Position numbers and translations under genes: made by a program. From assembly GCF_004137245.1 (NCBI RefSeq), contig NZ_SDWS01000007.1, positions 248,001-312,000 on the forward strand: a stretch of 64,000 nt of DNA, read 5' to 3'. The notes beneath the pieces were generated by a model that saw nothing but the letters and a program-made list of their open reading frames with translations, searched no databases and had not been told where the DNA came from. Positions 55,552 to 64,000 of this stretch are shown here, one piece after another; position 1 is the stretch's first letter, and each line of letters opens with the position of its first letter. The DNA is from Nocardioides glacieisoli (GTDB lineage Bacteria > Actinomycetota > Actinomycetes > Propionibacteriales > Nocardioidaceae).

Positions 55552-56723
55552 GCACCACCACCGTCATCACCGGCATCGGCGAGCTCGTCACCAACGACGT
55601 CGAGCGGGGCGAGGAGGGTGGCCTCCTGGGCATCGTCCGTGAGGCCGCCGTCGTCCTCGAGGGCGCGCGGGTCGCCTGGGTCGGCCCCGCTGCCGACGCG
55701 CCGGACGCGGACGTCCAGGTCGACGCCGGCGGCCGCGCGGTCATCCCTGGGTTCGTCGACAGCCACAGCCACCTCGTCTTCGCCGGCGACCGGTCGGCGG
55801 AGTTCGAGGCCCGGATGACGGGCGAGCCCTACACCGCCGGCGGCATCCGCACCACGGTCGCGAGGACGCGCGCCGCCTCCGACGAGCAGCTCACCTCCCA
55901 CGTCGGCCGGCTCGTCGCCGAGATGCGGGCGCAGGGCACCACGACCCTGGAGATCAAGAGCGGCTACGGCCTGTCGGTCCACGACGAGGCGCGCAGCCTG
56001 GCGGTGGCGAGGCAGTTCACCGACGAGACGACGTTCCTCGGCGCCCACGTCGTCCCCGCCGACACGACCCCGGAGGACTACGTCGACCTCGTCACCGGTC
56101 CGATGCTGGCGGCCGCGGCACCGCACGCCCGGTGGATCGACGTGTTCTGCGAGGACGGCGCCTTCGACGTCGACCAGGCCCGCGCCATCCTGGCCGCGGG
56201 GGCCGACAGCGGCCTGCGCGGGCGGCTCCACGCCAACCAGCTGACGTACGGCGGCGGTGTCCGGCTCGCCTGCGAGCTCGGTCTGGTCGCGGTCGACCAC
56301 TGCACCTTCCTGGCCGGCGACGACGTGGCAGCGCTGGTCTCGAGCGGGACCATCGCCACGCTCCTGCCGGGCGTGGAGTTCTCCACCCGCCAGCCCTATC
56401 CCGACGCCCGCGGCCTGCTCGACGCCGGCGTACGCATCGCGCTCGCCAGCGACTGCAACCCCGGCTCCTGCTTCACCTCCTCGATGGCGCTCTGCATCGC
56501 GCTCGCCGTCCGGGAGATGCGGATGAGCCCCGCCGAGGCGCTGCACGCCGCGACCGCGGTGGGTGCCGCCGCCCTCGGCCGCGACGACGTCGGCGTGCTC
56601 GCCCCGGGCAGGGCCGCGGACCTCGTCCTCCTCGACGCGCCGTCCTACGTCCACCTCGCCTACCGCCCGGGCGTTCCGCTCGTGGCCGGGGTCTGGCAGG
56701 CCGGCCGCCCGGTCCTGCGGTAG
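55548..56723 (+). CDS. hutI: Imidazolonepropionase
   Basis: 391 aa, amidohydrolase superfamily, hydrolyses imidazolonepropionate to N-formimino-L-glutamate. Metal-site residues in [25 protein letters not shown], then [63 protein letters not shown] and [16 protein letters not shown]. It is the last gene of the second hut block; the stop codon (56721-56723) lies inside the left arm of a strong palindrome. Product flow: hutU (first block) makes its substrate, hutF takes its product. Confidence 0.96.
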   Translation: MSTTTVITGIGELVTNDVERGEEGGLLGIVREAAVVLEGARVAWVGPAADAPDADVQVDAGGRAVIPGFVDSHSHLVFAGDRSAEFEARMTGEPYTAGGIRTTVARTRAASDEQLTSHVGRLVAEMRAQGTTTLEIKSGYGLSVHDEARSLAVARQFTDETTFLGAHVVPADTTPEDYVDLVTGPMLAAAAPHARWIDVFCEDGAFDVDQARAILAAGADSGLRGRLHANQLTYGGGVRLACELGLVAVDHCTFLAGDDVAALVSSGTIATLLPGVEFSTRQPYPDARGLLDAGVRIALASDCNPGSCFTSSMALCIALAVREMRMSPAEALHAATAVGAAALGRDDVGVLAPGRAADLVLLDAPSYVHLAYRPGVPLVAGVWQAGRPVLR

Positions 56724-56781
56724 TCCCCATCAAATGGGCCGCCGAGAGGTCCCCCTGACAGCTCATTTGATGGGGACTACC
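56719..56781 (+). terminator. 18-bp-arm palindrome at the end of hutI, including its stop codon
   Basis: Arms GGTAGTCCCCATCAAATG and CATTTGATGGGGACTACC pair perfectly around a 27-base loop. The TAG stop of hutI is in the left arm. It probably ends the hut transcript; its AT-richer core (CATCAAATG) differs from the surrounding DNA. Confidence 0.7.
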
Positions 56782-56791
56782 CCGGCCGGGG

Positions 56792-56841
56792 GCTACCTCA
56801 GACGCCGGTCGTACGCCGCCCACGCACCGATCTGAGGTAGC
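56792..56841. repeat. GCTACCTCAGA inverted repeat upstream of the LuxR-type locus
   Basis: Arms GCTACCTCAGA (56792-56802) and TCTGAGGTAGC (56831-56841) around a 28-base loop; CTACCTCAG recurs at 56881. It lies between the hut block and the small/LuxR genes, so it may be an operator rather than a terminator. Confidence 0.45.
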
Positions 56842-56945
56842 TGGTCACCCGTAGATAGGGCACGTGCCCGATGTCCGGGCCTACCTCAGCGACGGAATCT
56901 CTACTCACGGTCCACCACGGGACCGATCGAGAAGAGGAGAAGGAC

Positions 56946-57071
56946 ATGTTCACCACCGACAGCTTCCTGGGTGCCGAGATCAAGTACCGCCAGGAGAAGG
57001 TCCGCCAGGACTACCGCCCTCGCCGTTGGGTGCGCCGCAACGACGCCGCGGCCACAAACACGCAGAAGTGA
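56946..57071 (+). CDS. 41-aa basic small protein
   Basis: 41 residues: MFTTDSFLGAEIKYRQEKVR, then QDYRPRRWVRRNDAAATNTQK. A GAGGAGAAG ribosome site is 4-10 bases before the ATG. A charged, likely helical peptide with clustered basic/aromatic residues. It lies 41 bases before the LuxR-type regulator start and on the same strand. Small proteins with this kind of basic C-terminus recur twice more in the window (21906-21998, 49489-49629). No function is known. Confidence 0.6.
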   Translation: MFTTDSFLGAEIKYRQEKVRQDYRPRRWVRRNDAAATNTQK

Positions 57072-57112
57072 CGCGTGGCGCGATCGGCGCCGAAGTGTCG
57101 GAGCGGCACGAC

Positions 57113-60067
57113 ATGATGTCGTCCGTGCCGGCGCTGAGGACCTCCGATCTCATCGGACGCGATGCCGAGCTGGAGCAGCTGAGCTCCCAGCTCGGCATTC
57201 GTGCGTCGGAGGGCGTGGGTGGTGGCGCCGCACCCATCGAGCAGTCCGTCCGCGCGATGCTCGTCGCCGGCGATGCAGGGGTCGGCAAGACCCGCGTGCT
57301 GATGGCGCTGCGCGACGCCGCGATCGAGGCGGGCTGGCACGTGGTCGCCGGGCACTGCCTCGACCTCGCCGACAGCTCCCTGCCCTACCTCCCCTTCTCC
57401 GAGATCCTCGGCCGCGTGATGGCCGACCAGCCCGACGTCGCGACCCGCGTCCTCGAGCAGCACCCCACTCTCGCCCGGCTCCAGCCGGGCCGCCGGGTCC
57501 GCAGCAGCGAGACCGCGTCGGGCGACCAGGCCCTCGACCGCGGCAACGTCTACGACGCGTTCAGCGACCTCCTCGCCGCCCTCGCCCACGACGCACCGGT
57601 CCTCGTCGTGGTCGAGGACGCCCACTGGGCCGACGAGTCCACCCGCGACATGCTCAGCTTCCTCTTCTCCCGCCCGGTCCCGGGCGTCTCCCTCGTCGTC
57701 TCCTACCGTGCCGACGACCTCCACCGCCGCCACCCGCTCCGCCGCCAGGTCGCGGAGTGGATGCGGCTGCGCGGCGTCGACCGGCTCCAGGTCGAGCCGC
57801 TCCGCGACGACGACGTACGCCTCCTCGTCCGCGCGCTGCACCCCTCGACGATGTCGGAGGCGGAGTACTCCTCGATCGTCGACCGGGCCGAGGGCAACCC
57901 GTTCTTCATCGAGGAGCTCGTCGGCGCCGCGTGGTCCGGGCAGGTCCCCGGCGAGCTCGCCGACGTGCTGCTCGTCCACCTCGACCGACTCGACGACACC
58001 ACCCGCCAGGTCGTGCGCCTCGTCTCCGTGGCCGGCCGCCAGGTCAGCCACGAGCTGCTCGCCGCGGTCTCCGACCTCGGAGCGGCCGAGCTCGAGACCG
58101 CGCTCCGCAACGCCGTCGAGTCGCACGTCCTGGTCGCCTCGCGCGGCGGCACCTACGCCTTCCGCCACGCCCTGCTCGGCGAGGCTGTCTACGACGACCT
58201 CCTGCCCGGCGAGCGGGTCCGGCTCCACGCCGACTTCGTGTCCGCACTGGGCGAGGGCCGCGCCATCGGTACGGCGGCGGAGCTGGCGCAGCACGCCCGT
58301 CGGGCCGACGACCGTCCGGTCGCCGTCCGCGCCTCCGTCGAGGCCGGCGAGGAGGCGCTCGCCGTCGGCGGCCCGTCCGAGGCGGCCACCCACTTCCTCG
58401 ACGCGATCGAGCTCGTCGACACGGCGCGGGTCGCCGTCCCCGACGTGGACGCCGTCGCCCTGACCCGGCGGTGCGCCGACGCCCTGATCGCCGCCGGCCG
58501 CGTGCCCAAGGCGGTGAAGGTCCTCCGTGCCCGCCTCGCGACCCTGCCGGCCGACGGCTCCGACCTCGACCGCGGCCAGCTGCTGACGTCGCTGGCCTCC
58601 GCCCAGCTCCTCACCGACACCACCGACTCACCGCGCGAGACGTCGGCCGAGGCGGTCGAGCTCCTGCGCGGCGCCCCGCCCAAGCTGCTGGCCCGCGCCC
58701 TCCTCGTCCACGCCCAGAGCCTGGGCAGCTGGCACGCCGACGACGCGCGTGCGGTGGCCCTCGAGGCGCTCGAGATCGCCGAGCGCAACGACCTCACCAG
58801 CCTCGCCGTCGAGCTGCACACGACGGTCGCCGGCCTCGACCCCGACGGTGGCTCGAGCGCCAGCGCGGGCTGGCGGTCGGCGGCCGAGCGTGCCCGCCGC
58901 GCGGGCCTCATGGAGCCCGAGCTGCGCGCGCTCTACCTGCTCGGGCGCCTGCACCACGACGAGGGCGACCTCGACACCGCTATCGACGTCTACCGCGAGG
59001 TGATCGAGCGCAGCGAGGTCGGCGGTCTCGCCTGGTCGCCCTACCCCGCCGAGTCGCGGCTGCTGCTCGCGGTCGCGCTGACCCACCAGGGACGGCTCGA
59101 CGAGGCGTGGGACCTGCTCGACGTGAGCGGGCAGAACCCGCCGATGGTCTACGAGTGGCTCTACTTCGCCCACCAGATGCTGATCCTCATCGGCATCCGC
59201 GGCGAGCCCAAGCCCAAGGCCCTCGAGCGGCTGCGCGACTACTGGGGCACCGACGGCCTCACCGCCATCAGCTCGGGGAGCGCGGAGCTGATGCGGGCGG
59301 CCGCCGCGGGCGACGCGGCCGTCGCCGTCGACGTCTACGACCACGTGGTGGAGACCGTCGTGCCGCTGTGGCACGACTGGTTCCAGGCCCGGCTCCGGCT
59401 GGCGACCCTGGTCCTCGGCGCGCTCGCCAACGCGGCGCCGCGGCAGTCCGCGGACGAGCGCGAGTCGGCGCGCGTCGCCGTCGAGCGCATGCTGGCCGAC
59501 GGCGCGCGGGTCATCGACTTCTACGCGCCCTTCGACGGCAGCCACGGCCCGGAGTACCAGATGTGGGTCGCCCGCCGCAGCGCCGAGCACCTCCGCTGGC
59601 GCTGGCTCGCCCAGGTCGACCCGCCGTCGAGCGACGAGCTCGTCGGCGCCTGGCGCGCCGCCGAGGAGACAGCCGTCGCCTACGGCAGCGTCCCCGAGAT
59701 CGCCCAGGCTCGCGTGCGCCTGGCCGGCGTCCTGCGCGCCTCCGGCGATGCGGCCGGCGCGCGCGAGGTCGCCGACCTGGCTCGGGAGGCCGCCCACGCG
59801 CTGGGTGCCCGCCCCCTGCTCGACGAGCTGACCGCCCAGGGCTCGTCGCCCGCGCCGGCGACCGCCACCGGCGGCGTGGCGCTGACACCTCGCGAGTCCG
59901 AGATCCTCGCGCTGGTCGCCGAGGGCCGCAGCAACGGCGAGATCGGCAAGCAGCTCTTCATCAGCACCAAGACGGTCTCGGTGCACGTCTCCAACATCCT
60001 CGCCAAGCTCGATGCTGCGTCGCGCACCGAGGCCGCCGCCGTCGCCCGGCGCCGCGGCCTGATCTGA
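57113..60067 (+). CDS. LAL-type LuxR-family transcriptional regulator (MalT-like)
   Basis: 984 aa, large ATP-binding LuxR regulator. AAA-like N-terminal domain: LIGRDAELEQLSSQLG, Walker A GDAGVGKTR, Walker B VLVVVEDAHWADEST (D and E), sensor FRHALLGEAVYDDLLPGE. Tetratricopeptide-like helical repeats fill the middle (about 400-900). The C-terminal LuxR helix-turn-helix is LTPRESEILALVAEGRSNGEIGKQLFISTKTVSVHVSNILAKL. The ATG at 57113 was taken because GGAG lies 9 bases upstream and the domain starts a few residues on; a GTG at 57095 is possible. Regulated genes are unknown; the preceding palindromes and small gene are candidates. Confidence 0.93.
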   Translation: MMSSVPALRTSDLIGRDAELEQLSSQLGIRASEGVGGGAAPIEQSVRAMLVAGDAGVGKTRVLMALRDAAIEAGWHVVAGHCLDLADSSLPYLPFSEILGRVMADQPDVATRVLEQHPTLARLQPGRRVRSSETASGDQALDRGNVYDAFSDLLAALAHDAPVLVVVEDAHWADESTRDMLSFLFSRPVPGVSLVVSYRADDLHRRHPLRRQVAEWMRLRGVDRLQVEPLRDDDVRLLVRALHPSTMSEAEYSSIVDRAEGNPFFIEELVGAAWSGQVPGELADVLLVHLDRLDDTTRQVVRLVSVAGRQVSHELLAAVSDLGAAELETALRNAVESHVLVASRGGTYAFRHALLGEAVYDDLLPGERVRLHADFVSALGEGRAIGTAAELAQHARRADDRPVAVRASVEAGEEALAVGGPSEAATHFLDAIELVDTARVAVPDVDAVALTRRCADALIAAGRVPKAVKVLRARLATLPADGSDLDRGQLLTSLASAQLLTDTTDSPRETSAEAVELLRGAPPKLLARALLVHAQSLGSWHADDARAVALEALEIAERNDLTSLAVELHTTVAGLDPDGGSSASAGWRSAAERARRAGLMEPELRALYLLGRLHHDEGDLDTAIDVYREVIERSEVGGLAWSPYPAESRLLLAVALTHQGRLDEAWDLLDVSGQNPPMVYEWLYFAHQMLILIGIRGEPKPKALERLRDYWGTDGLTAISSGSAELMRAAAAGDAAVAVDVYDHVVETVVPLWHDWFQARLRLATLVLGALANAAPRQSADERESARVAVERMLADGARVIDFYAPFDGSHGPEYQMWVARRSAEHLRWRWLAQVDPPSSDELVGAWRAAEETAVAYGSVPEIAQARVRLAGVLRASGDAAGAREVADLAREAAHALGARPLLDELTAQGSSPAPATATGGVALTPRESEILALVAEGRSNGEIGKQLFISTKTVSVHVSNILAKLDAASRTEAAAVARRRGLI

Positions 60068-60135
60068 GCCGGGCCGTTTCGCGCCACCCCCAGCGGGTAG
60101 GAAGGGCGTACCCACCTCGACACCCGGGAGCACCC

Positions 60136-61221
60136 ATGCACGTACGACGCCTGACCACCGCGCTCGCAGCAGCGGCGGTCGCCCTCAGCCCGATCCTGGC
60201 GTCGCCCGCGTCGTTCGCGTCCGCTCCTTCGGAGGGTGCCGATCGCGTCGCCGACGCCTCCCTCACCATGCGCGACGCCGAGCTGTTGCGGCCCGTCGTC
60301 CCGCCGACCCTGCGCCCCTCGACCTCCGCCCCCACGGTCTCGGCGCGCGCGTCGCGTCGACCGCTCTTCGCGTTCTGGGGCAAGAAGTACAACCGGATCG
60401 ACGGCTTCGGCTTCCAGACGGCCGTCCGGGGCTCCGGCACGAGCATCCAGCTCGGCGTGGCGTGGAAGACCTACCGCGGGGTCAGGCCGATCCTGCCGAA
60501 GAAGGTCTTCGTCCAGGCGCGGGTCGACGGAGGCTCGTGGGCCAAGGTCGCCGGCGCTCGCGGCAAGATCGGCAAGAGGGGCTTCGTCCTGGCGCAGGTG
60601 CCGGCGTACGTCGTTCCGGCCGGGGTCCCCGCACAGACCGTCGACTACCGCCTCAAGACCAAGAAGATCACCTCCGGCCCGCGCAAGGCCCGGCGCAGCG
60701 TGACCTCCAAGCCGGTCTCGGTGCGCTTCGACAACCAGACGATGTACACCGGCGACCAGGCCCGCTTCTACGCGCCGATCGCCAACCTGTGCCCCAACGC
60801 CAGCGTCACCCTCGACACCGACCACACCATTGCCGAGAAGCGCGACGCCGTCTTCTCCTTCCAGTACGGCATCGCCATCGACGTGGCCGAGATCAACGCC
60901 ATCACCTGGGAGTCGGAGGCCTCCAAGCAGGCGGTCGCCATCCACGAGTGCGCGCACTGGCGCCAGTTCTACAACTGGGGCGGCACGTTGAAGGGGTTCG
61001 ACGCGATGGAGAAGCGGTCGGCCGAGGTCTTCGTCGCCGACACCAACCCCGACCCCAACGTGCCGACGCCGCCGAACCAGCCCGACTGGGCGCCGCTCGA
61101 GCACGCCGCCGACTGCGCCACCTTCCTCGCGACCTCGGGTGCCGAGCGCACCTACGGGGGCTACTGCAATCCCACCGAGAACGCTGCGGCGGGGCTGCTC
61201 TGGCAGGGTCAGCAGTACTGA
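60136..61221 (+). CDS. Secreted HExxH protein, putative zinc protease
   Basis: 361 aa. Signal peptide (hydrophobic 8-24, cleavage near SFASA). After an Ala/Pro/Ser-rich stretch and a basic strand-rich middle region (LPKKVFVQARVDGGSWAKV, KTKKITSGPRKARRSVTSKP), the C-terminal part carries AIHECAHWRQFYNW, an HExxH-type motif, followed by LEHAADCATFLA, whose Glu or Asp could be the third ligand. Cysteines in LCPNAS, HECAHW, ADCATF and GYCNPT could form disulfides. The family is unnamed to me; peptidase activity is inferred from the motif alone. Good GGGAG ribosome site. Confidence 0.8.
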   Translation: MHVRRLTTALAAAAVALSPILASPASFASAPSEGADRVADASLTMRDAELLRPVVPPTLRPSTSAPTVSARASRRPLFAFWGKKYNRIDGFGFQTAVRGSGTSIQLGVAWKTYRGVRPILPKKVFVQARVDGGSWAKVAGARGKIGKRGFVLAQVPAYVVPAGVPAQTVDYRLKTKKITSGPRKARRSVTSKPVSVRFDNQTMYTGDQARFYAPIANLCPNASVTLDTDHTIAEKRDAVFSFQYGIAIDVAEINAITWESEASKQAVAIHECAHWRQFYNWGGTLKGFDAMEKRSAEVFVADTNPDPNVPTPPNQPDWAPLEHAADCATFLATSGAERTYGGYCNPTENAAAGLLWQGQQY

Positions 61222-61249
61222 GCCGACCCCCGTCGGCAACACTGGTGCG

Positions 61250-62002
61250 GTGCCTGACTTCCGCTGCTCCTTCGCGAGCGTCGAGGACGCCGAGCCGATC
61301 ATCGGCACCGCACCGACCGACCCCGAGATCCTGCTCGTGGAGTGCCCCGGCCCGTGGGGCCGCGACGCCGTCACCGACAACCGGTTGCCCCAGGTGGTGC
61401 GCGACCACCTCGCCGGCCTTGACCTCAAGGTGTTCCTGCTCCGGAGGTACGACGGCAGCGCCGGACCCGGAACCCGCGTCTTCCACGCGACCGCCACCGC
61501 CGAGGGCTACGACGTCCGCGCCGCGGTGCTCGACCGGCCGGAGGACCTGGTCGACCTCGACCTCGCGAGCATGACGTCGTACGACGCCCCGCTCTGGCTG
61601 GTCTGCACCAACGGCAAGCGCGACCGCTGCTGCGCCGAGCTCGGTCGGCCGATCGCCGGCCTGCTCAGCCAGGAGTGGCCCGAGGGCACGTGGGAGACCA
61701 CGCACCTCGGCGGCCACCGCTTCTCCGGCACGCTGCTGGCGCTGCCGAGCGGGATCACCCTCGGCCGCCTCGACACCGCCACCGCGCTGGCCGCCTGCGA
61801 GGCCGTCGACCGCGGCGAGCTGCCGCTCGACGTCGTACGCGGTCGCGCGGGCCGCTCCGGTGTGGAGCAGGCCCGTGAGCTGCACGTGCTCGCCGGCGGG
61901 GACCCGGCCGACGAGATCGTGGCCGTGCCCGGTCTGTCGCGGCGTCAGTCGTGCGGGGACGACAAGGTCAAGGGGACGACGCGCTACGAGGTGCGCGCCT
62001 GA
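61250..62002 (+). CDS. Sucrase/ferredoxin-like (thioredoxin-like 2Fe-2S) protein
   Basis: 250 aa. The C-terminal half holds the sucrase/ferredoxin-like signature: WLVCTNGKRDRCCAELGRPI then TTHLGGHRFSGTLLALPSGI and YG-like LGRLDTATALAAC. These cysteines (CTNGKRDRCC) are the likely Fe-S ligands. The N-terminal region starts VPDFRCSFASVEDAEPIIGTAP, matching the family opening, which fixes the GTG start at 61250. Related yeast and bacterial proteins are Fe-S binding; the biochemical role in bacteria is not defined. It begins 28 bases after the secreted HExxH gene, so co-transcription is possible. Confidence 0.88.
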   Translation: MPDFRCSFASVEDAEPIIGTAPTDPEILLVECPGPWGRDAVTDNRLPQVVRDHLAGLDLKVFLLRRYDGSAGPGTRVFHATATAEGYDVRAAVLDRPEDLVDLDLASMTSYDAPLWLVCTNGKRDRCCAELGRPIAGLLSQEWPEGTWETTHLGGHRFSGTLLALPSGITLGRLDTATALAACEAVDRGELPLDVVRGRAGRSGVEQARELHVLAGGDPADEIVAVPGLSRRQSCGDDKVKGTTRYEVRA

Positions 62003-62014
62003 GGGTTCCGGTGT

Positions 62015-62058
62015 GCCGGCGCCGGGCGGTGCTAGGAGGCGGAATCCGCCCGGCGCCG
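62015..62058. terminator. Convergent terminator hairpin
   Basis: Perfect 14-base arms CCGGCGCCGGGCGG / CCGCCCGGCGCCGG around a 16-base loop, between the convergent sucrase/ferredoxin-like and MalG-like genes. Confidence 0.75.
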
Positions 62059-62072
62059 GAGATCGTGCGGCG

Positions 62073-62939
62073 CTAGCCCTTCTCCGCCCCGGCCGTGCCG
62101 CCACGGACGAGGTACTTCTGGAAGACGAAGAAGACGATCGCGACCGGGATGGTCATCAGGAGCGCCGCGGCCATCGAGATCGGGTACTGCTGGCCCGACC
62201 CGAGCTGGCCGCTGGTGAGCGTGCCGACACCCTTGGTGAGCGTGAACAGGTCGGGGTCCTGGCTGGCGATGAGGAAGTGCGGCAGCTCGTTCCACGAGCC
62301 CTGGAACGACAGGATCGTCAGCAGGATCAGCGCCGGTCGAGCCATCGGCAGCACGACCGACCAGAAGATGCGGAAGGTGCTGGCACCGTCGATCCGCGCC
62401 GCCTCCTCCACCGACTCCGGGATCGTCTCGAAGAACTGCTTCATGATGAAGACACCGGCCGCGTCGACCAGCAGGGGCAGCACGAGTGCGGGATAGGTGT
62501 TGTAGATCCCGAGGTAGTTGAGCACGAGGAACTTGGGGATCAGCAGGATGACGCCCGGCACCGCCATCACGGCCAGGAGCGCGGTGAAGACCGCCCCGCG
62601 GCCGCGGAACTTGATCCGCGCCAGGGCGTAGCCGGCGAGCGAGCACAGGAACACCCGGCCGACCGTCACCAGCACGGTGACGATGACGGAGTTGACGGCC
62701 CACAGCGGGAAGTCGGTGTCGAAGAGCCGCTGGAAGGCGCTGAGGGTGAAGGGGTCCGCCGTCGGCGACAGGGGGTTCGCCACGGCGTCCGAGTTGGTCT
62801 TGAACGATGTCGTGACCTGCACGACGAACGGGTAGAGGTAGATGAACGCGAAGAAGAGCAGGACGGCGTAGGCGAGGAACAACCACAGCGCGGTCCGGTC
62901 GCGGACCATCGGCTTCGCGTTGCTGGACGAGGTGCTCAT
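62073..62939 (-). CDS. Carbohydrate ABC transporter permease (MalG-like)
   Basis: 288 aa, six membrane segments of the MalG type. EAA loop contacting the ATPase: ESVEEAARIDGASTFRIFWSVVLPMARPAL. Other markers are FKTNSDAVANPLSPTADPFTL before TM2 and SVIVTVLVTVGRVFLCSLAGYALARI. Imports a sugar with the MalF-like partner encoded upstream; the binding protein and ATPase lie outside the window. The ATG overlaps the partner's stop (ATGA, 62936-62939). Confidence 0.94.
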   Translation of the reverse strand: MSTSSSNAKPMVRDRTALWLFLAYAVLLFFAFIYLYPFVVQVTTSFKTNSDAVANPLSPTADPFTLSAFQRLFDTDFPLWAVNSVIVTVLVTVGRVFLCSLAGYALARIKFRGRGAVFTALLAVMAVPGVILLIPKFLVLNYLGIYNTYPALVLPLLVDAAGVFIMKQFFETIPESVEEAARIDGASTFRIFWSVVLPMARPALILLTILSFQGSWNELPHFLIASQDPDLFTLTKGVGTLTSGQLGSGQQYPISMAAALLMTIPVAIVFFVFQKYLVRGGTAGAEKG

Positions 62940-64000
62940 GCCGCACCTCCCGCGGTGACGCGTGCGCGGTCGCGCTTCGTACGCTTCGCTGCCCTCTTGG
63001 TGGCGATGGCGTCCTTGTCGCGGAACAGGAACCGCTGGAACGAGGTCATCGCGAAGATGATGAGGAACAGCACGAACGCCATGGCTGCTGCGATCCCCCA
63101 CTTCTGGTTCTCGAAGGCATACGCGTAGGACAGGTACGCCGGCGTGAGCGTCGACTTGCCCGGCCCGCCCTGCGTCATGACGTACACCTGGTCGAAGACC
63201 TGCCACGTCCCGATCAGGCCCAGCGTGGTCACCAGCAGCATCGTCGGCTTCAGGTGGGGGAGCGTGACGTTGCGGAACACGCCCCAGCGCCCGGCGCCGT
63301 CGATGCGTGCGGCCTCCTCGACCTCGAGCGGCAGGTCCTGCAGGGCCGCGAGGAACATCAGCATGAAGGTGCCGGCGGTCGTCCAGATGACGAGCATGAT
63401 GATGACGGACAGCGCCACGCTCGGGCCGGAGAGCCACGCCCACCACGACAGGCCCAGCACGCCGTTGTCGGCCAGTGCTCCGGGCGGGTCGGACGCGTTC
63501 CACAGGCCCAGGCCGTCGCCGACGAGGTGCAGCAGCCCGCGCGAGTCGTTGAACCACGTCGGGCCGTCGACGCCGATCGCGTCGAGCATCGAGTTGACGA
63601 CGCCGCCGCCCGAGAAGAGGAACAGGAACACCAGGCTGATCGCGACCGAGCTCACGACCGAGGGGAAGTAGAAGGCGGTGCGGAAGAAGCCGACCGCCCG
63701 GAGCATCCGCTGGTTGAGGACCAGGGCGAGGAACAGCGCGAACGCGGTCTGCAACGGCACCACGAGGAGGACGTAGAAGAAGTTGTTGCGCAGCGAGGTC
63801 ATGAAGTCCGACCTCGTCAGCCCGCCCTGCTCACCGACCAGCTCGCGGTAGTTGTCGGCACCCACGAACCCGATGCCGGACGCGAACGGGCTGCCGCGTC
63901 CGTTCCAGTCCGTGAAGGACACCCACAGCGCCATCAGCACCGGCACCGCGAGGAAGAGCCCGAGCACGACCAGCGTGGGGGAGACGAACGTCCACCCCGC
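62936..64000 (-). CDS. Carbohydrate ABC transporter permease (MalF-like), 5' end cut by window
   Basis: MalF-type permease, at least 354 codons visible. The frame continues past the right edge: codons at 63968-64000 read AGWTFVSPTLV, the usual start of the first membrane segment, so the GTG at 63967 is not the true start. Markers are LGLFLAVPVLMALWVSFTDW (TM1), FFRTAFYFPSVVSSVAISLV, the EAA loop LEVEEAARIDGAGRWGVFRN, and GTWQVFDQVYVMTQGGPGKST, typical of sugar permeases. The basic C-terminal tail is AKRTKRDRARV. It pairs with the MalG-like gene. Confidence 0.93.
   Translation of the reverse strand, partial: AGWTFVSPTLVVLGLFLAVPVLMALWVSFTDWNGRGSPFASGIGFVGADNYRELVGEQGGLTRSDFMTSLRNNFFYVLLVVPLQTAFALFLALVLNQRMLRAVGFFRTAFYFPSVVSSVAISLVFLFLFSGGGVVNSMLDAIGVDGPTWFNDSRGLLHLVGDGLGLWNASDPPGALADNGVLGLSWWAWLSGPSVALSVIIMLVIWTTAGTFMLMFLAALQDLPLEVEEAARIDGAGRWGVFRNVTLPHLKPTMLLVTTLGLIGTWQVFDQVYVMTQGGPGKSTLTPAYLSYAYAFENQKWGIAAAMAFVLFLIIFAMTSFQRFLFRDKDAIATKRAAKRTKRDRARVTAGGAA

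Noticed and set aside
56864..57112. Longer N-terminus for the LAL regulator beginning at 56864
   Set aside because: Would overlap the 41-aa gene, lacks a ribosome site, and translates to residues unlike any domain; the ATPase domain begins right after 57113.

Overview
This window looks like chromosomal DNA of a high-GC actinobacterium, most likely Nocardioides or another Nocardioidaceae member. The evidence is very high GC with strong third-position bias, many GTG starts, 4-base ATGA/GTGA gene overlaps, an AfsR/SARP-type regulator, a class F sortase, a FadE5-like acyl-CoA dehydrogenase, a DtxR/IdeR-type iron box, and WXG100-like proteins. Genes are packed tightly and no gene-free stretch exceeds 300 bases. 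There is one tRNA (Gly, CCC anticodon) and no rRNA, integrase, transposase or CRISPR array.

Layout. 0-3.3 kb: two-component system plus ABC-2 transporter, four overlapping minus-strand genes. 3.3-8.4 kb: a palindrome pair, FadE5-like acyl-CoA dehydrogenase, TauE/SafE exporter, Rrf2 regulator, an unknown protein and DUF2461. 8.4-15.1 kb: a 1126-aa SARP/degenerate cyclase/NB-ARC regulator, then secreted proteins (trypsin-like protease, split lipoprotein/propeller pair, C39-like protein). 15.2-21.8 kb: tRNA-Gly, SGNH hydrolase, dcd, and an iron-siderophore uptake operon under an iron box. 21.9-27.3 kb: tiny basic protein, DUF4097 and a ribbon-helix-helix protein with an operator array, then a large membrane Fe-S oxidoreductase with a long repetitive tail. 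27.4-32.5 kb: a type VII-like locus with WXG100-like proteins, a WXG-headed polymorphic toxin candidate, two unknown proteins and a DraG-type ADP-ribosylglycohydrolase. 32.5-37.2 kb: secreted hydrolase, class F sortase, IclR regulator, coiled-coil membrane protein. 37.3-42.3 kb: hutH, hutU, DinB-like and M48 genes. 42.3-52.9 kb: secreted SGNH esterase, tandem HpcH/HpaI lyase genes, MFS exporter with an M20 peptidase, an ABC exporter coupled to a soluble Ser/Thr kinase, nitroreductase. 53.0-56.7 kb: the second half of histidine degradation (M20 amidohydrolase, hutF, hutI). 56.7-62.0 kb: palindromes, a 41-aa protein, a LAL-type LuxR regulator, a secreted HExxH protein and a sucrase/ferredoxin-like protein. 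62.1-64.0 kb: MalG/MalF-type sugar permeases, the second cut by the window end.

How the genes work together. The iron operon is complete apart from siderophore synthesis: binding protein, two permeases, ATPase and siderophore-interacting reductase. The hut genes encode histidine to urocanate to imidazolonepropionate to formiminoglutamate to formylglutamate to glutamate, in two blocks 12.5 kb apart, with an M20 enzyme in the place where a formylglutamate hydrolase would be expected. The most interesting candidate is the 27.4-32.5 kb locus, where a putative secreted toxin is encoded near an enzyme family that removes ADP-ribose, suggesting an ADP-ribosyltransferase/ADP-ribosylhydrolase conflict module. 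A second theme is small palindromic DNA elements inside reading frames: six copies in the Fe-S protein tail and one in hutF.
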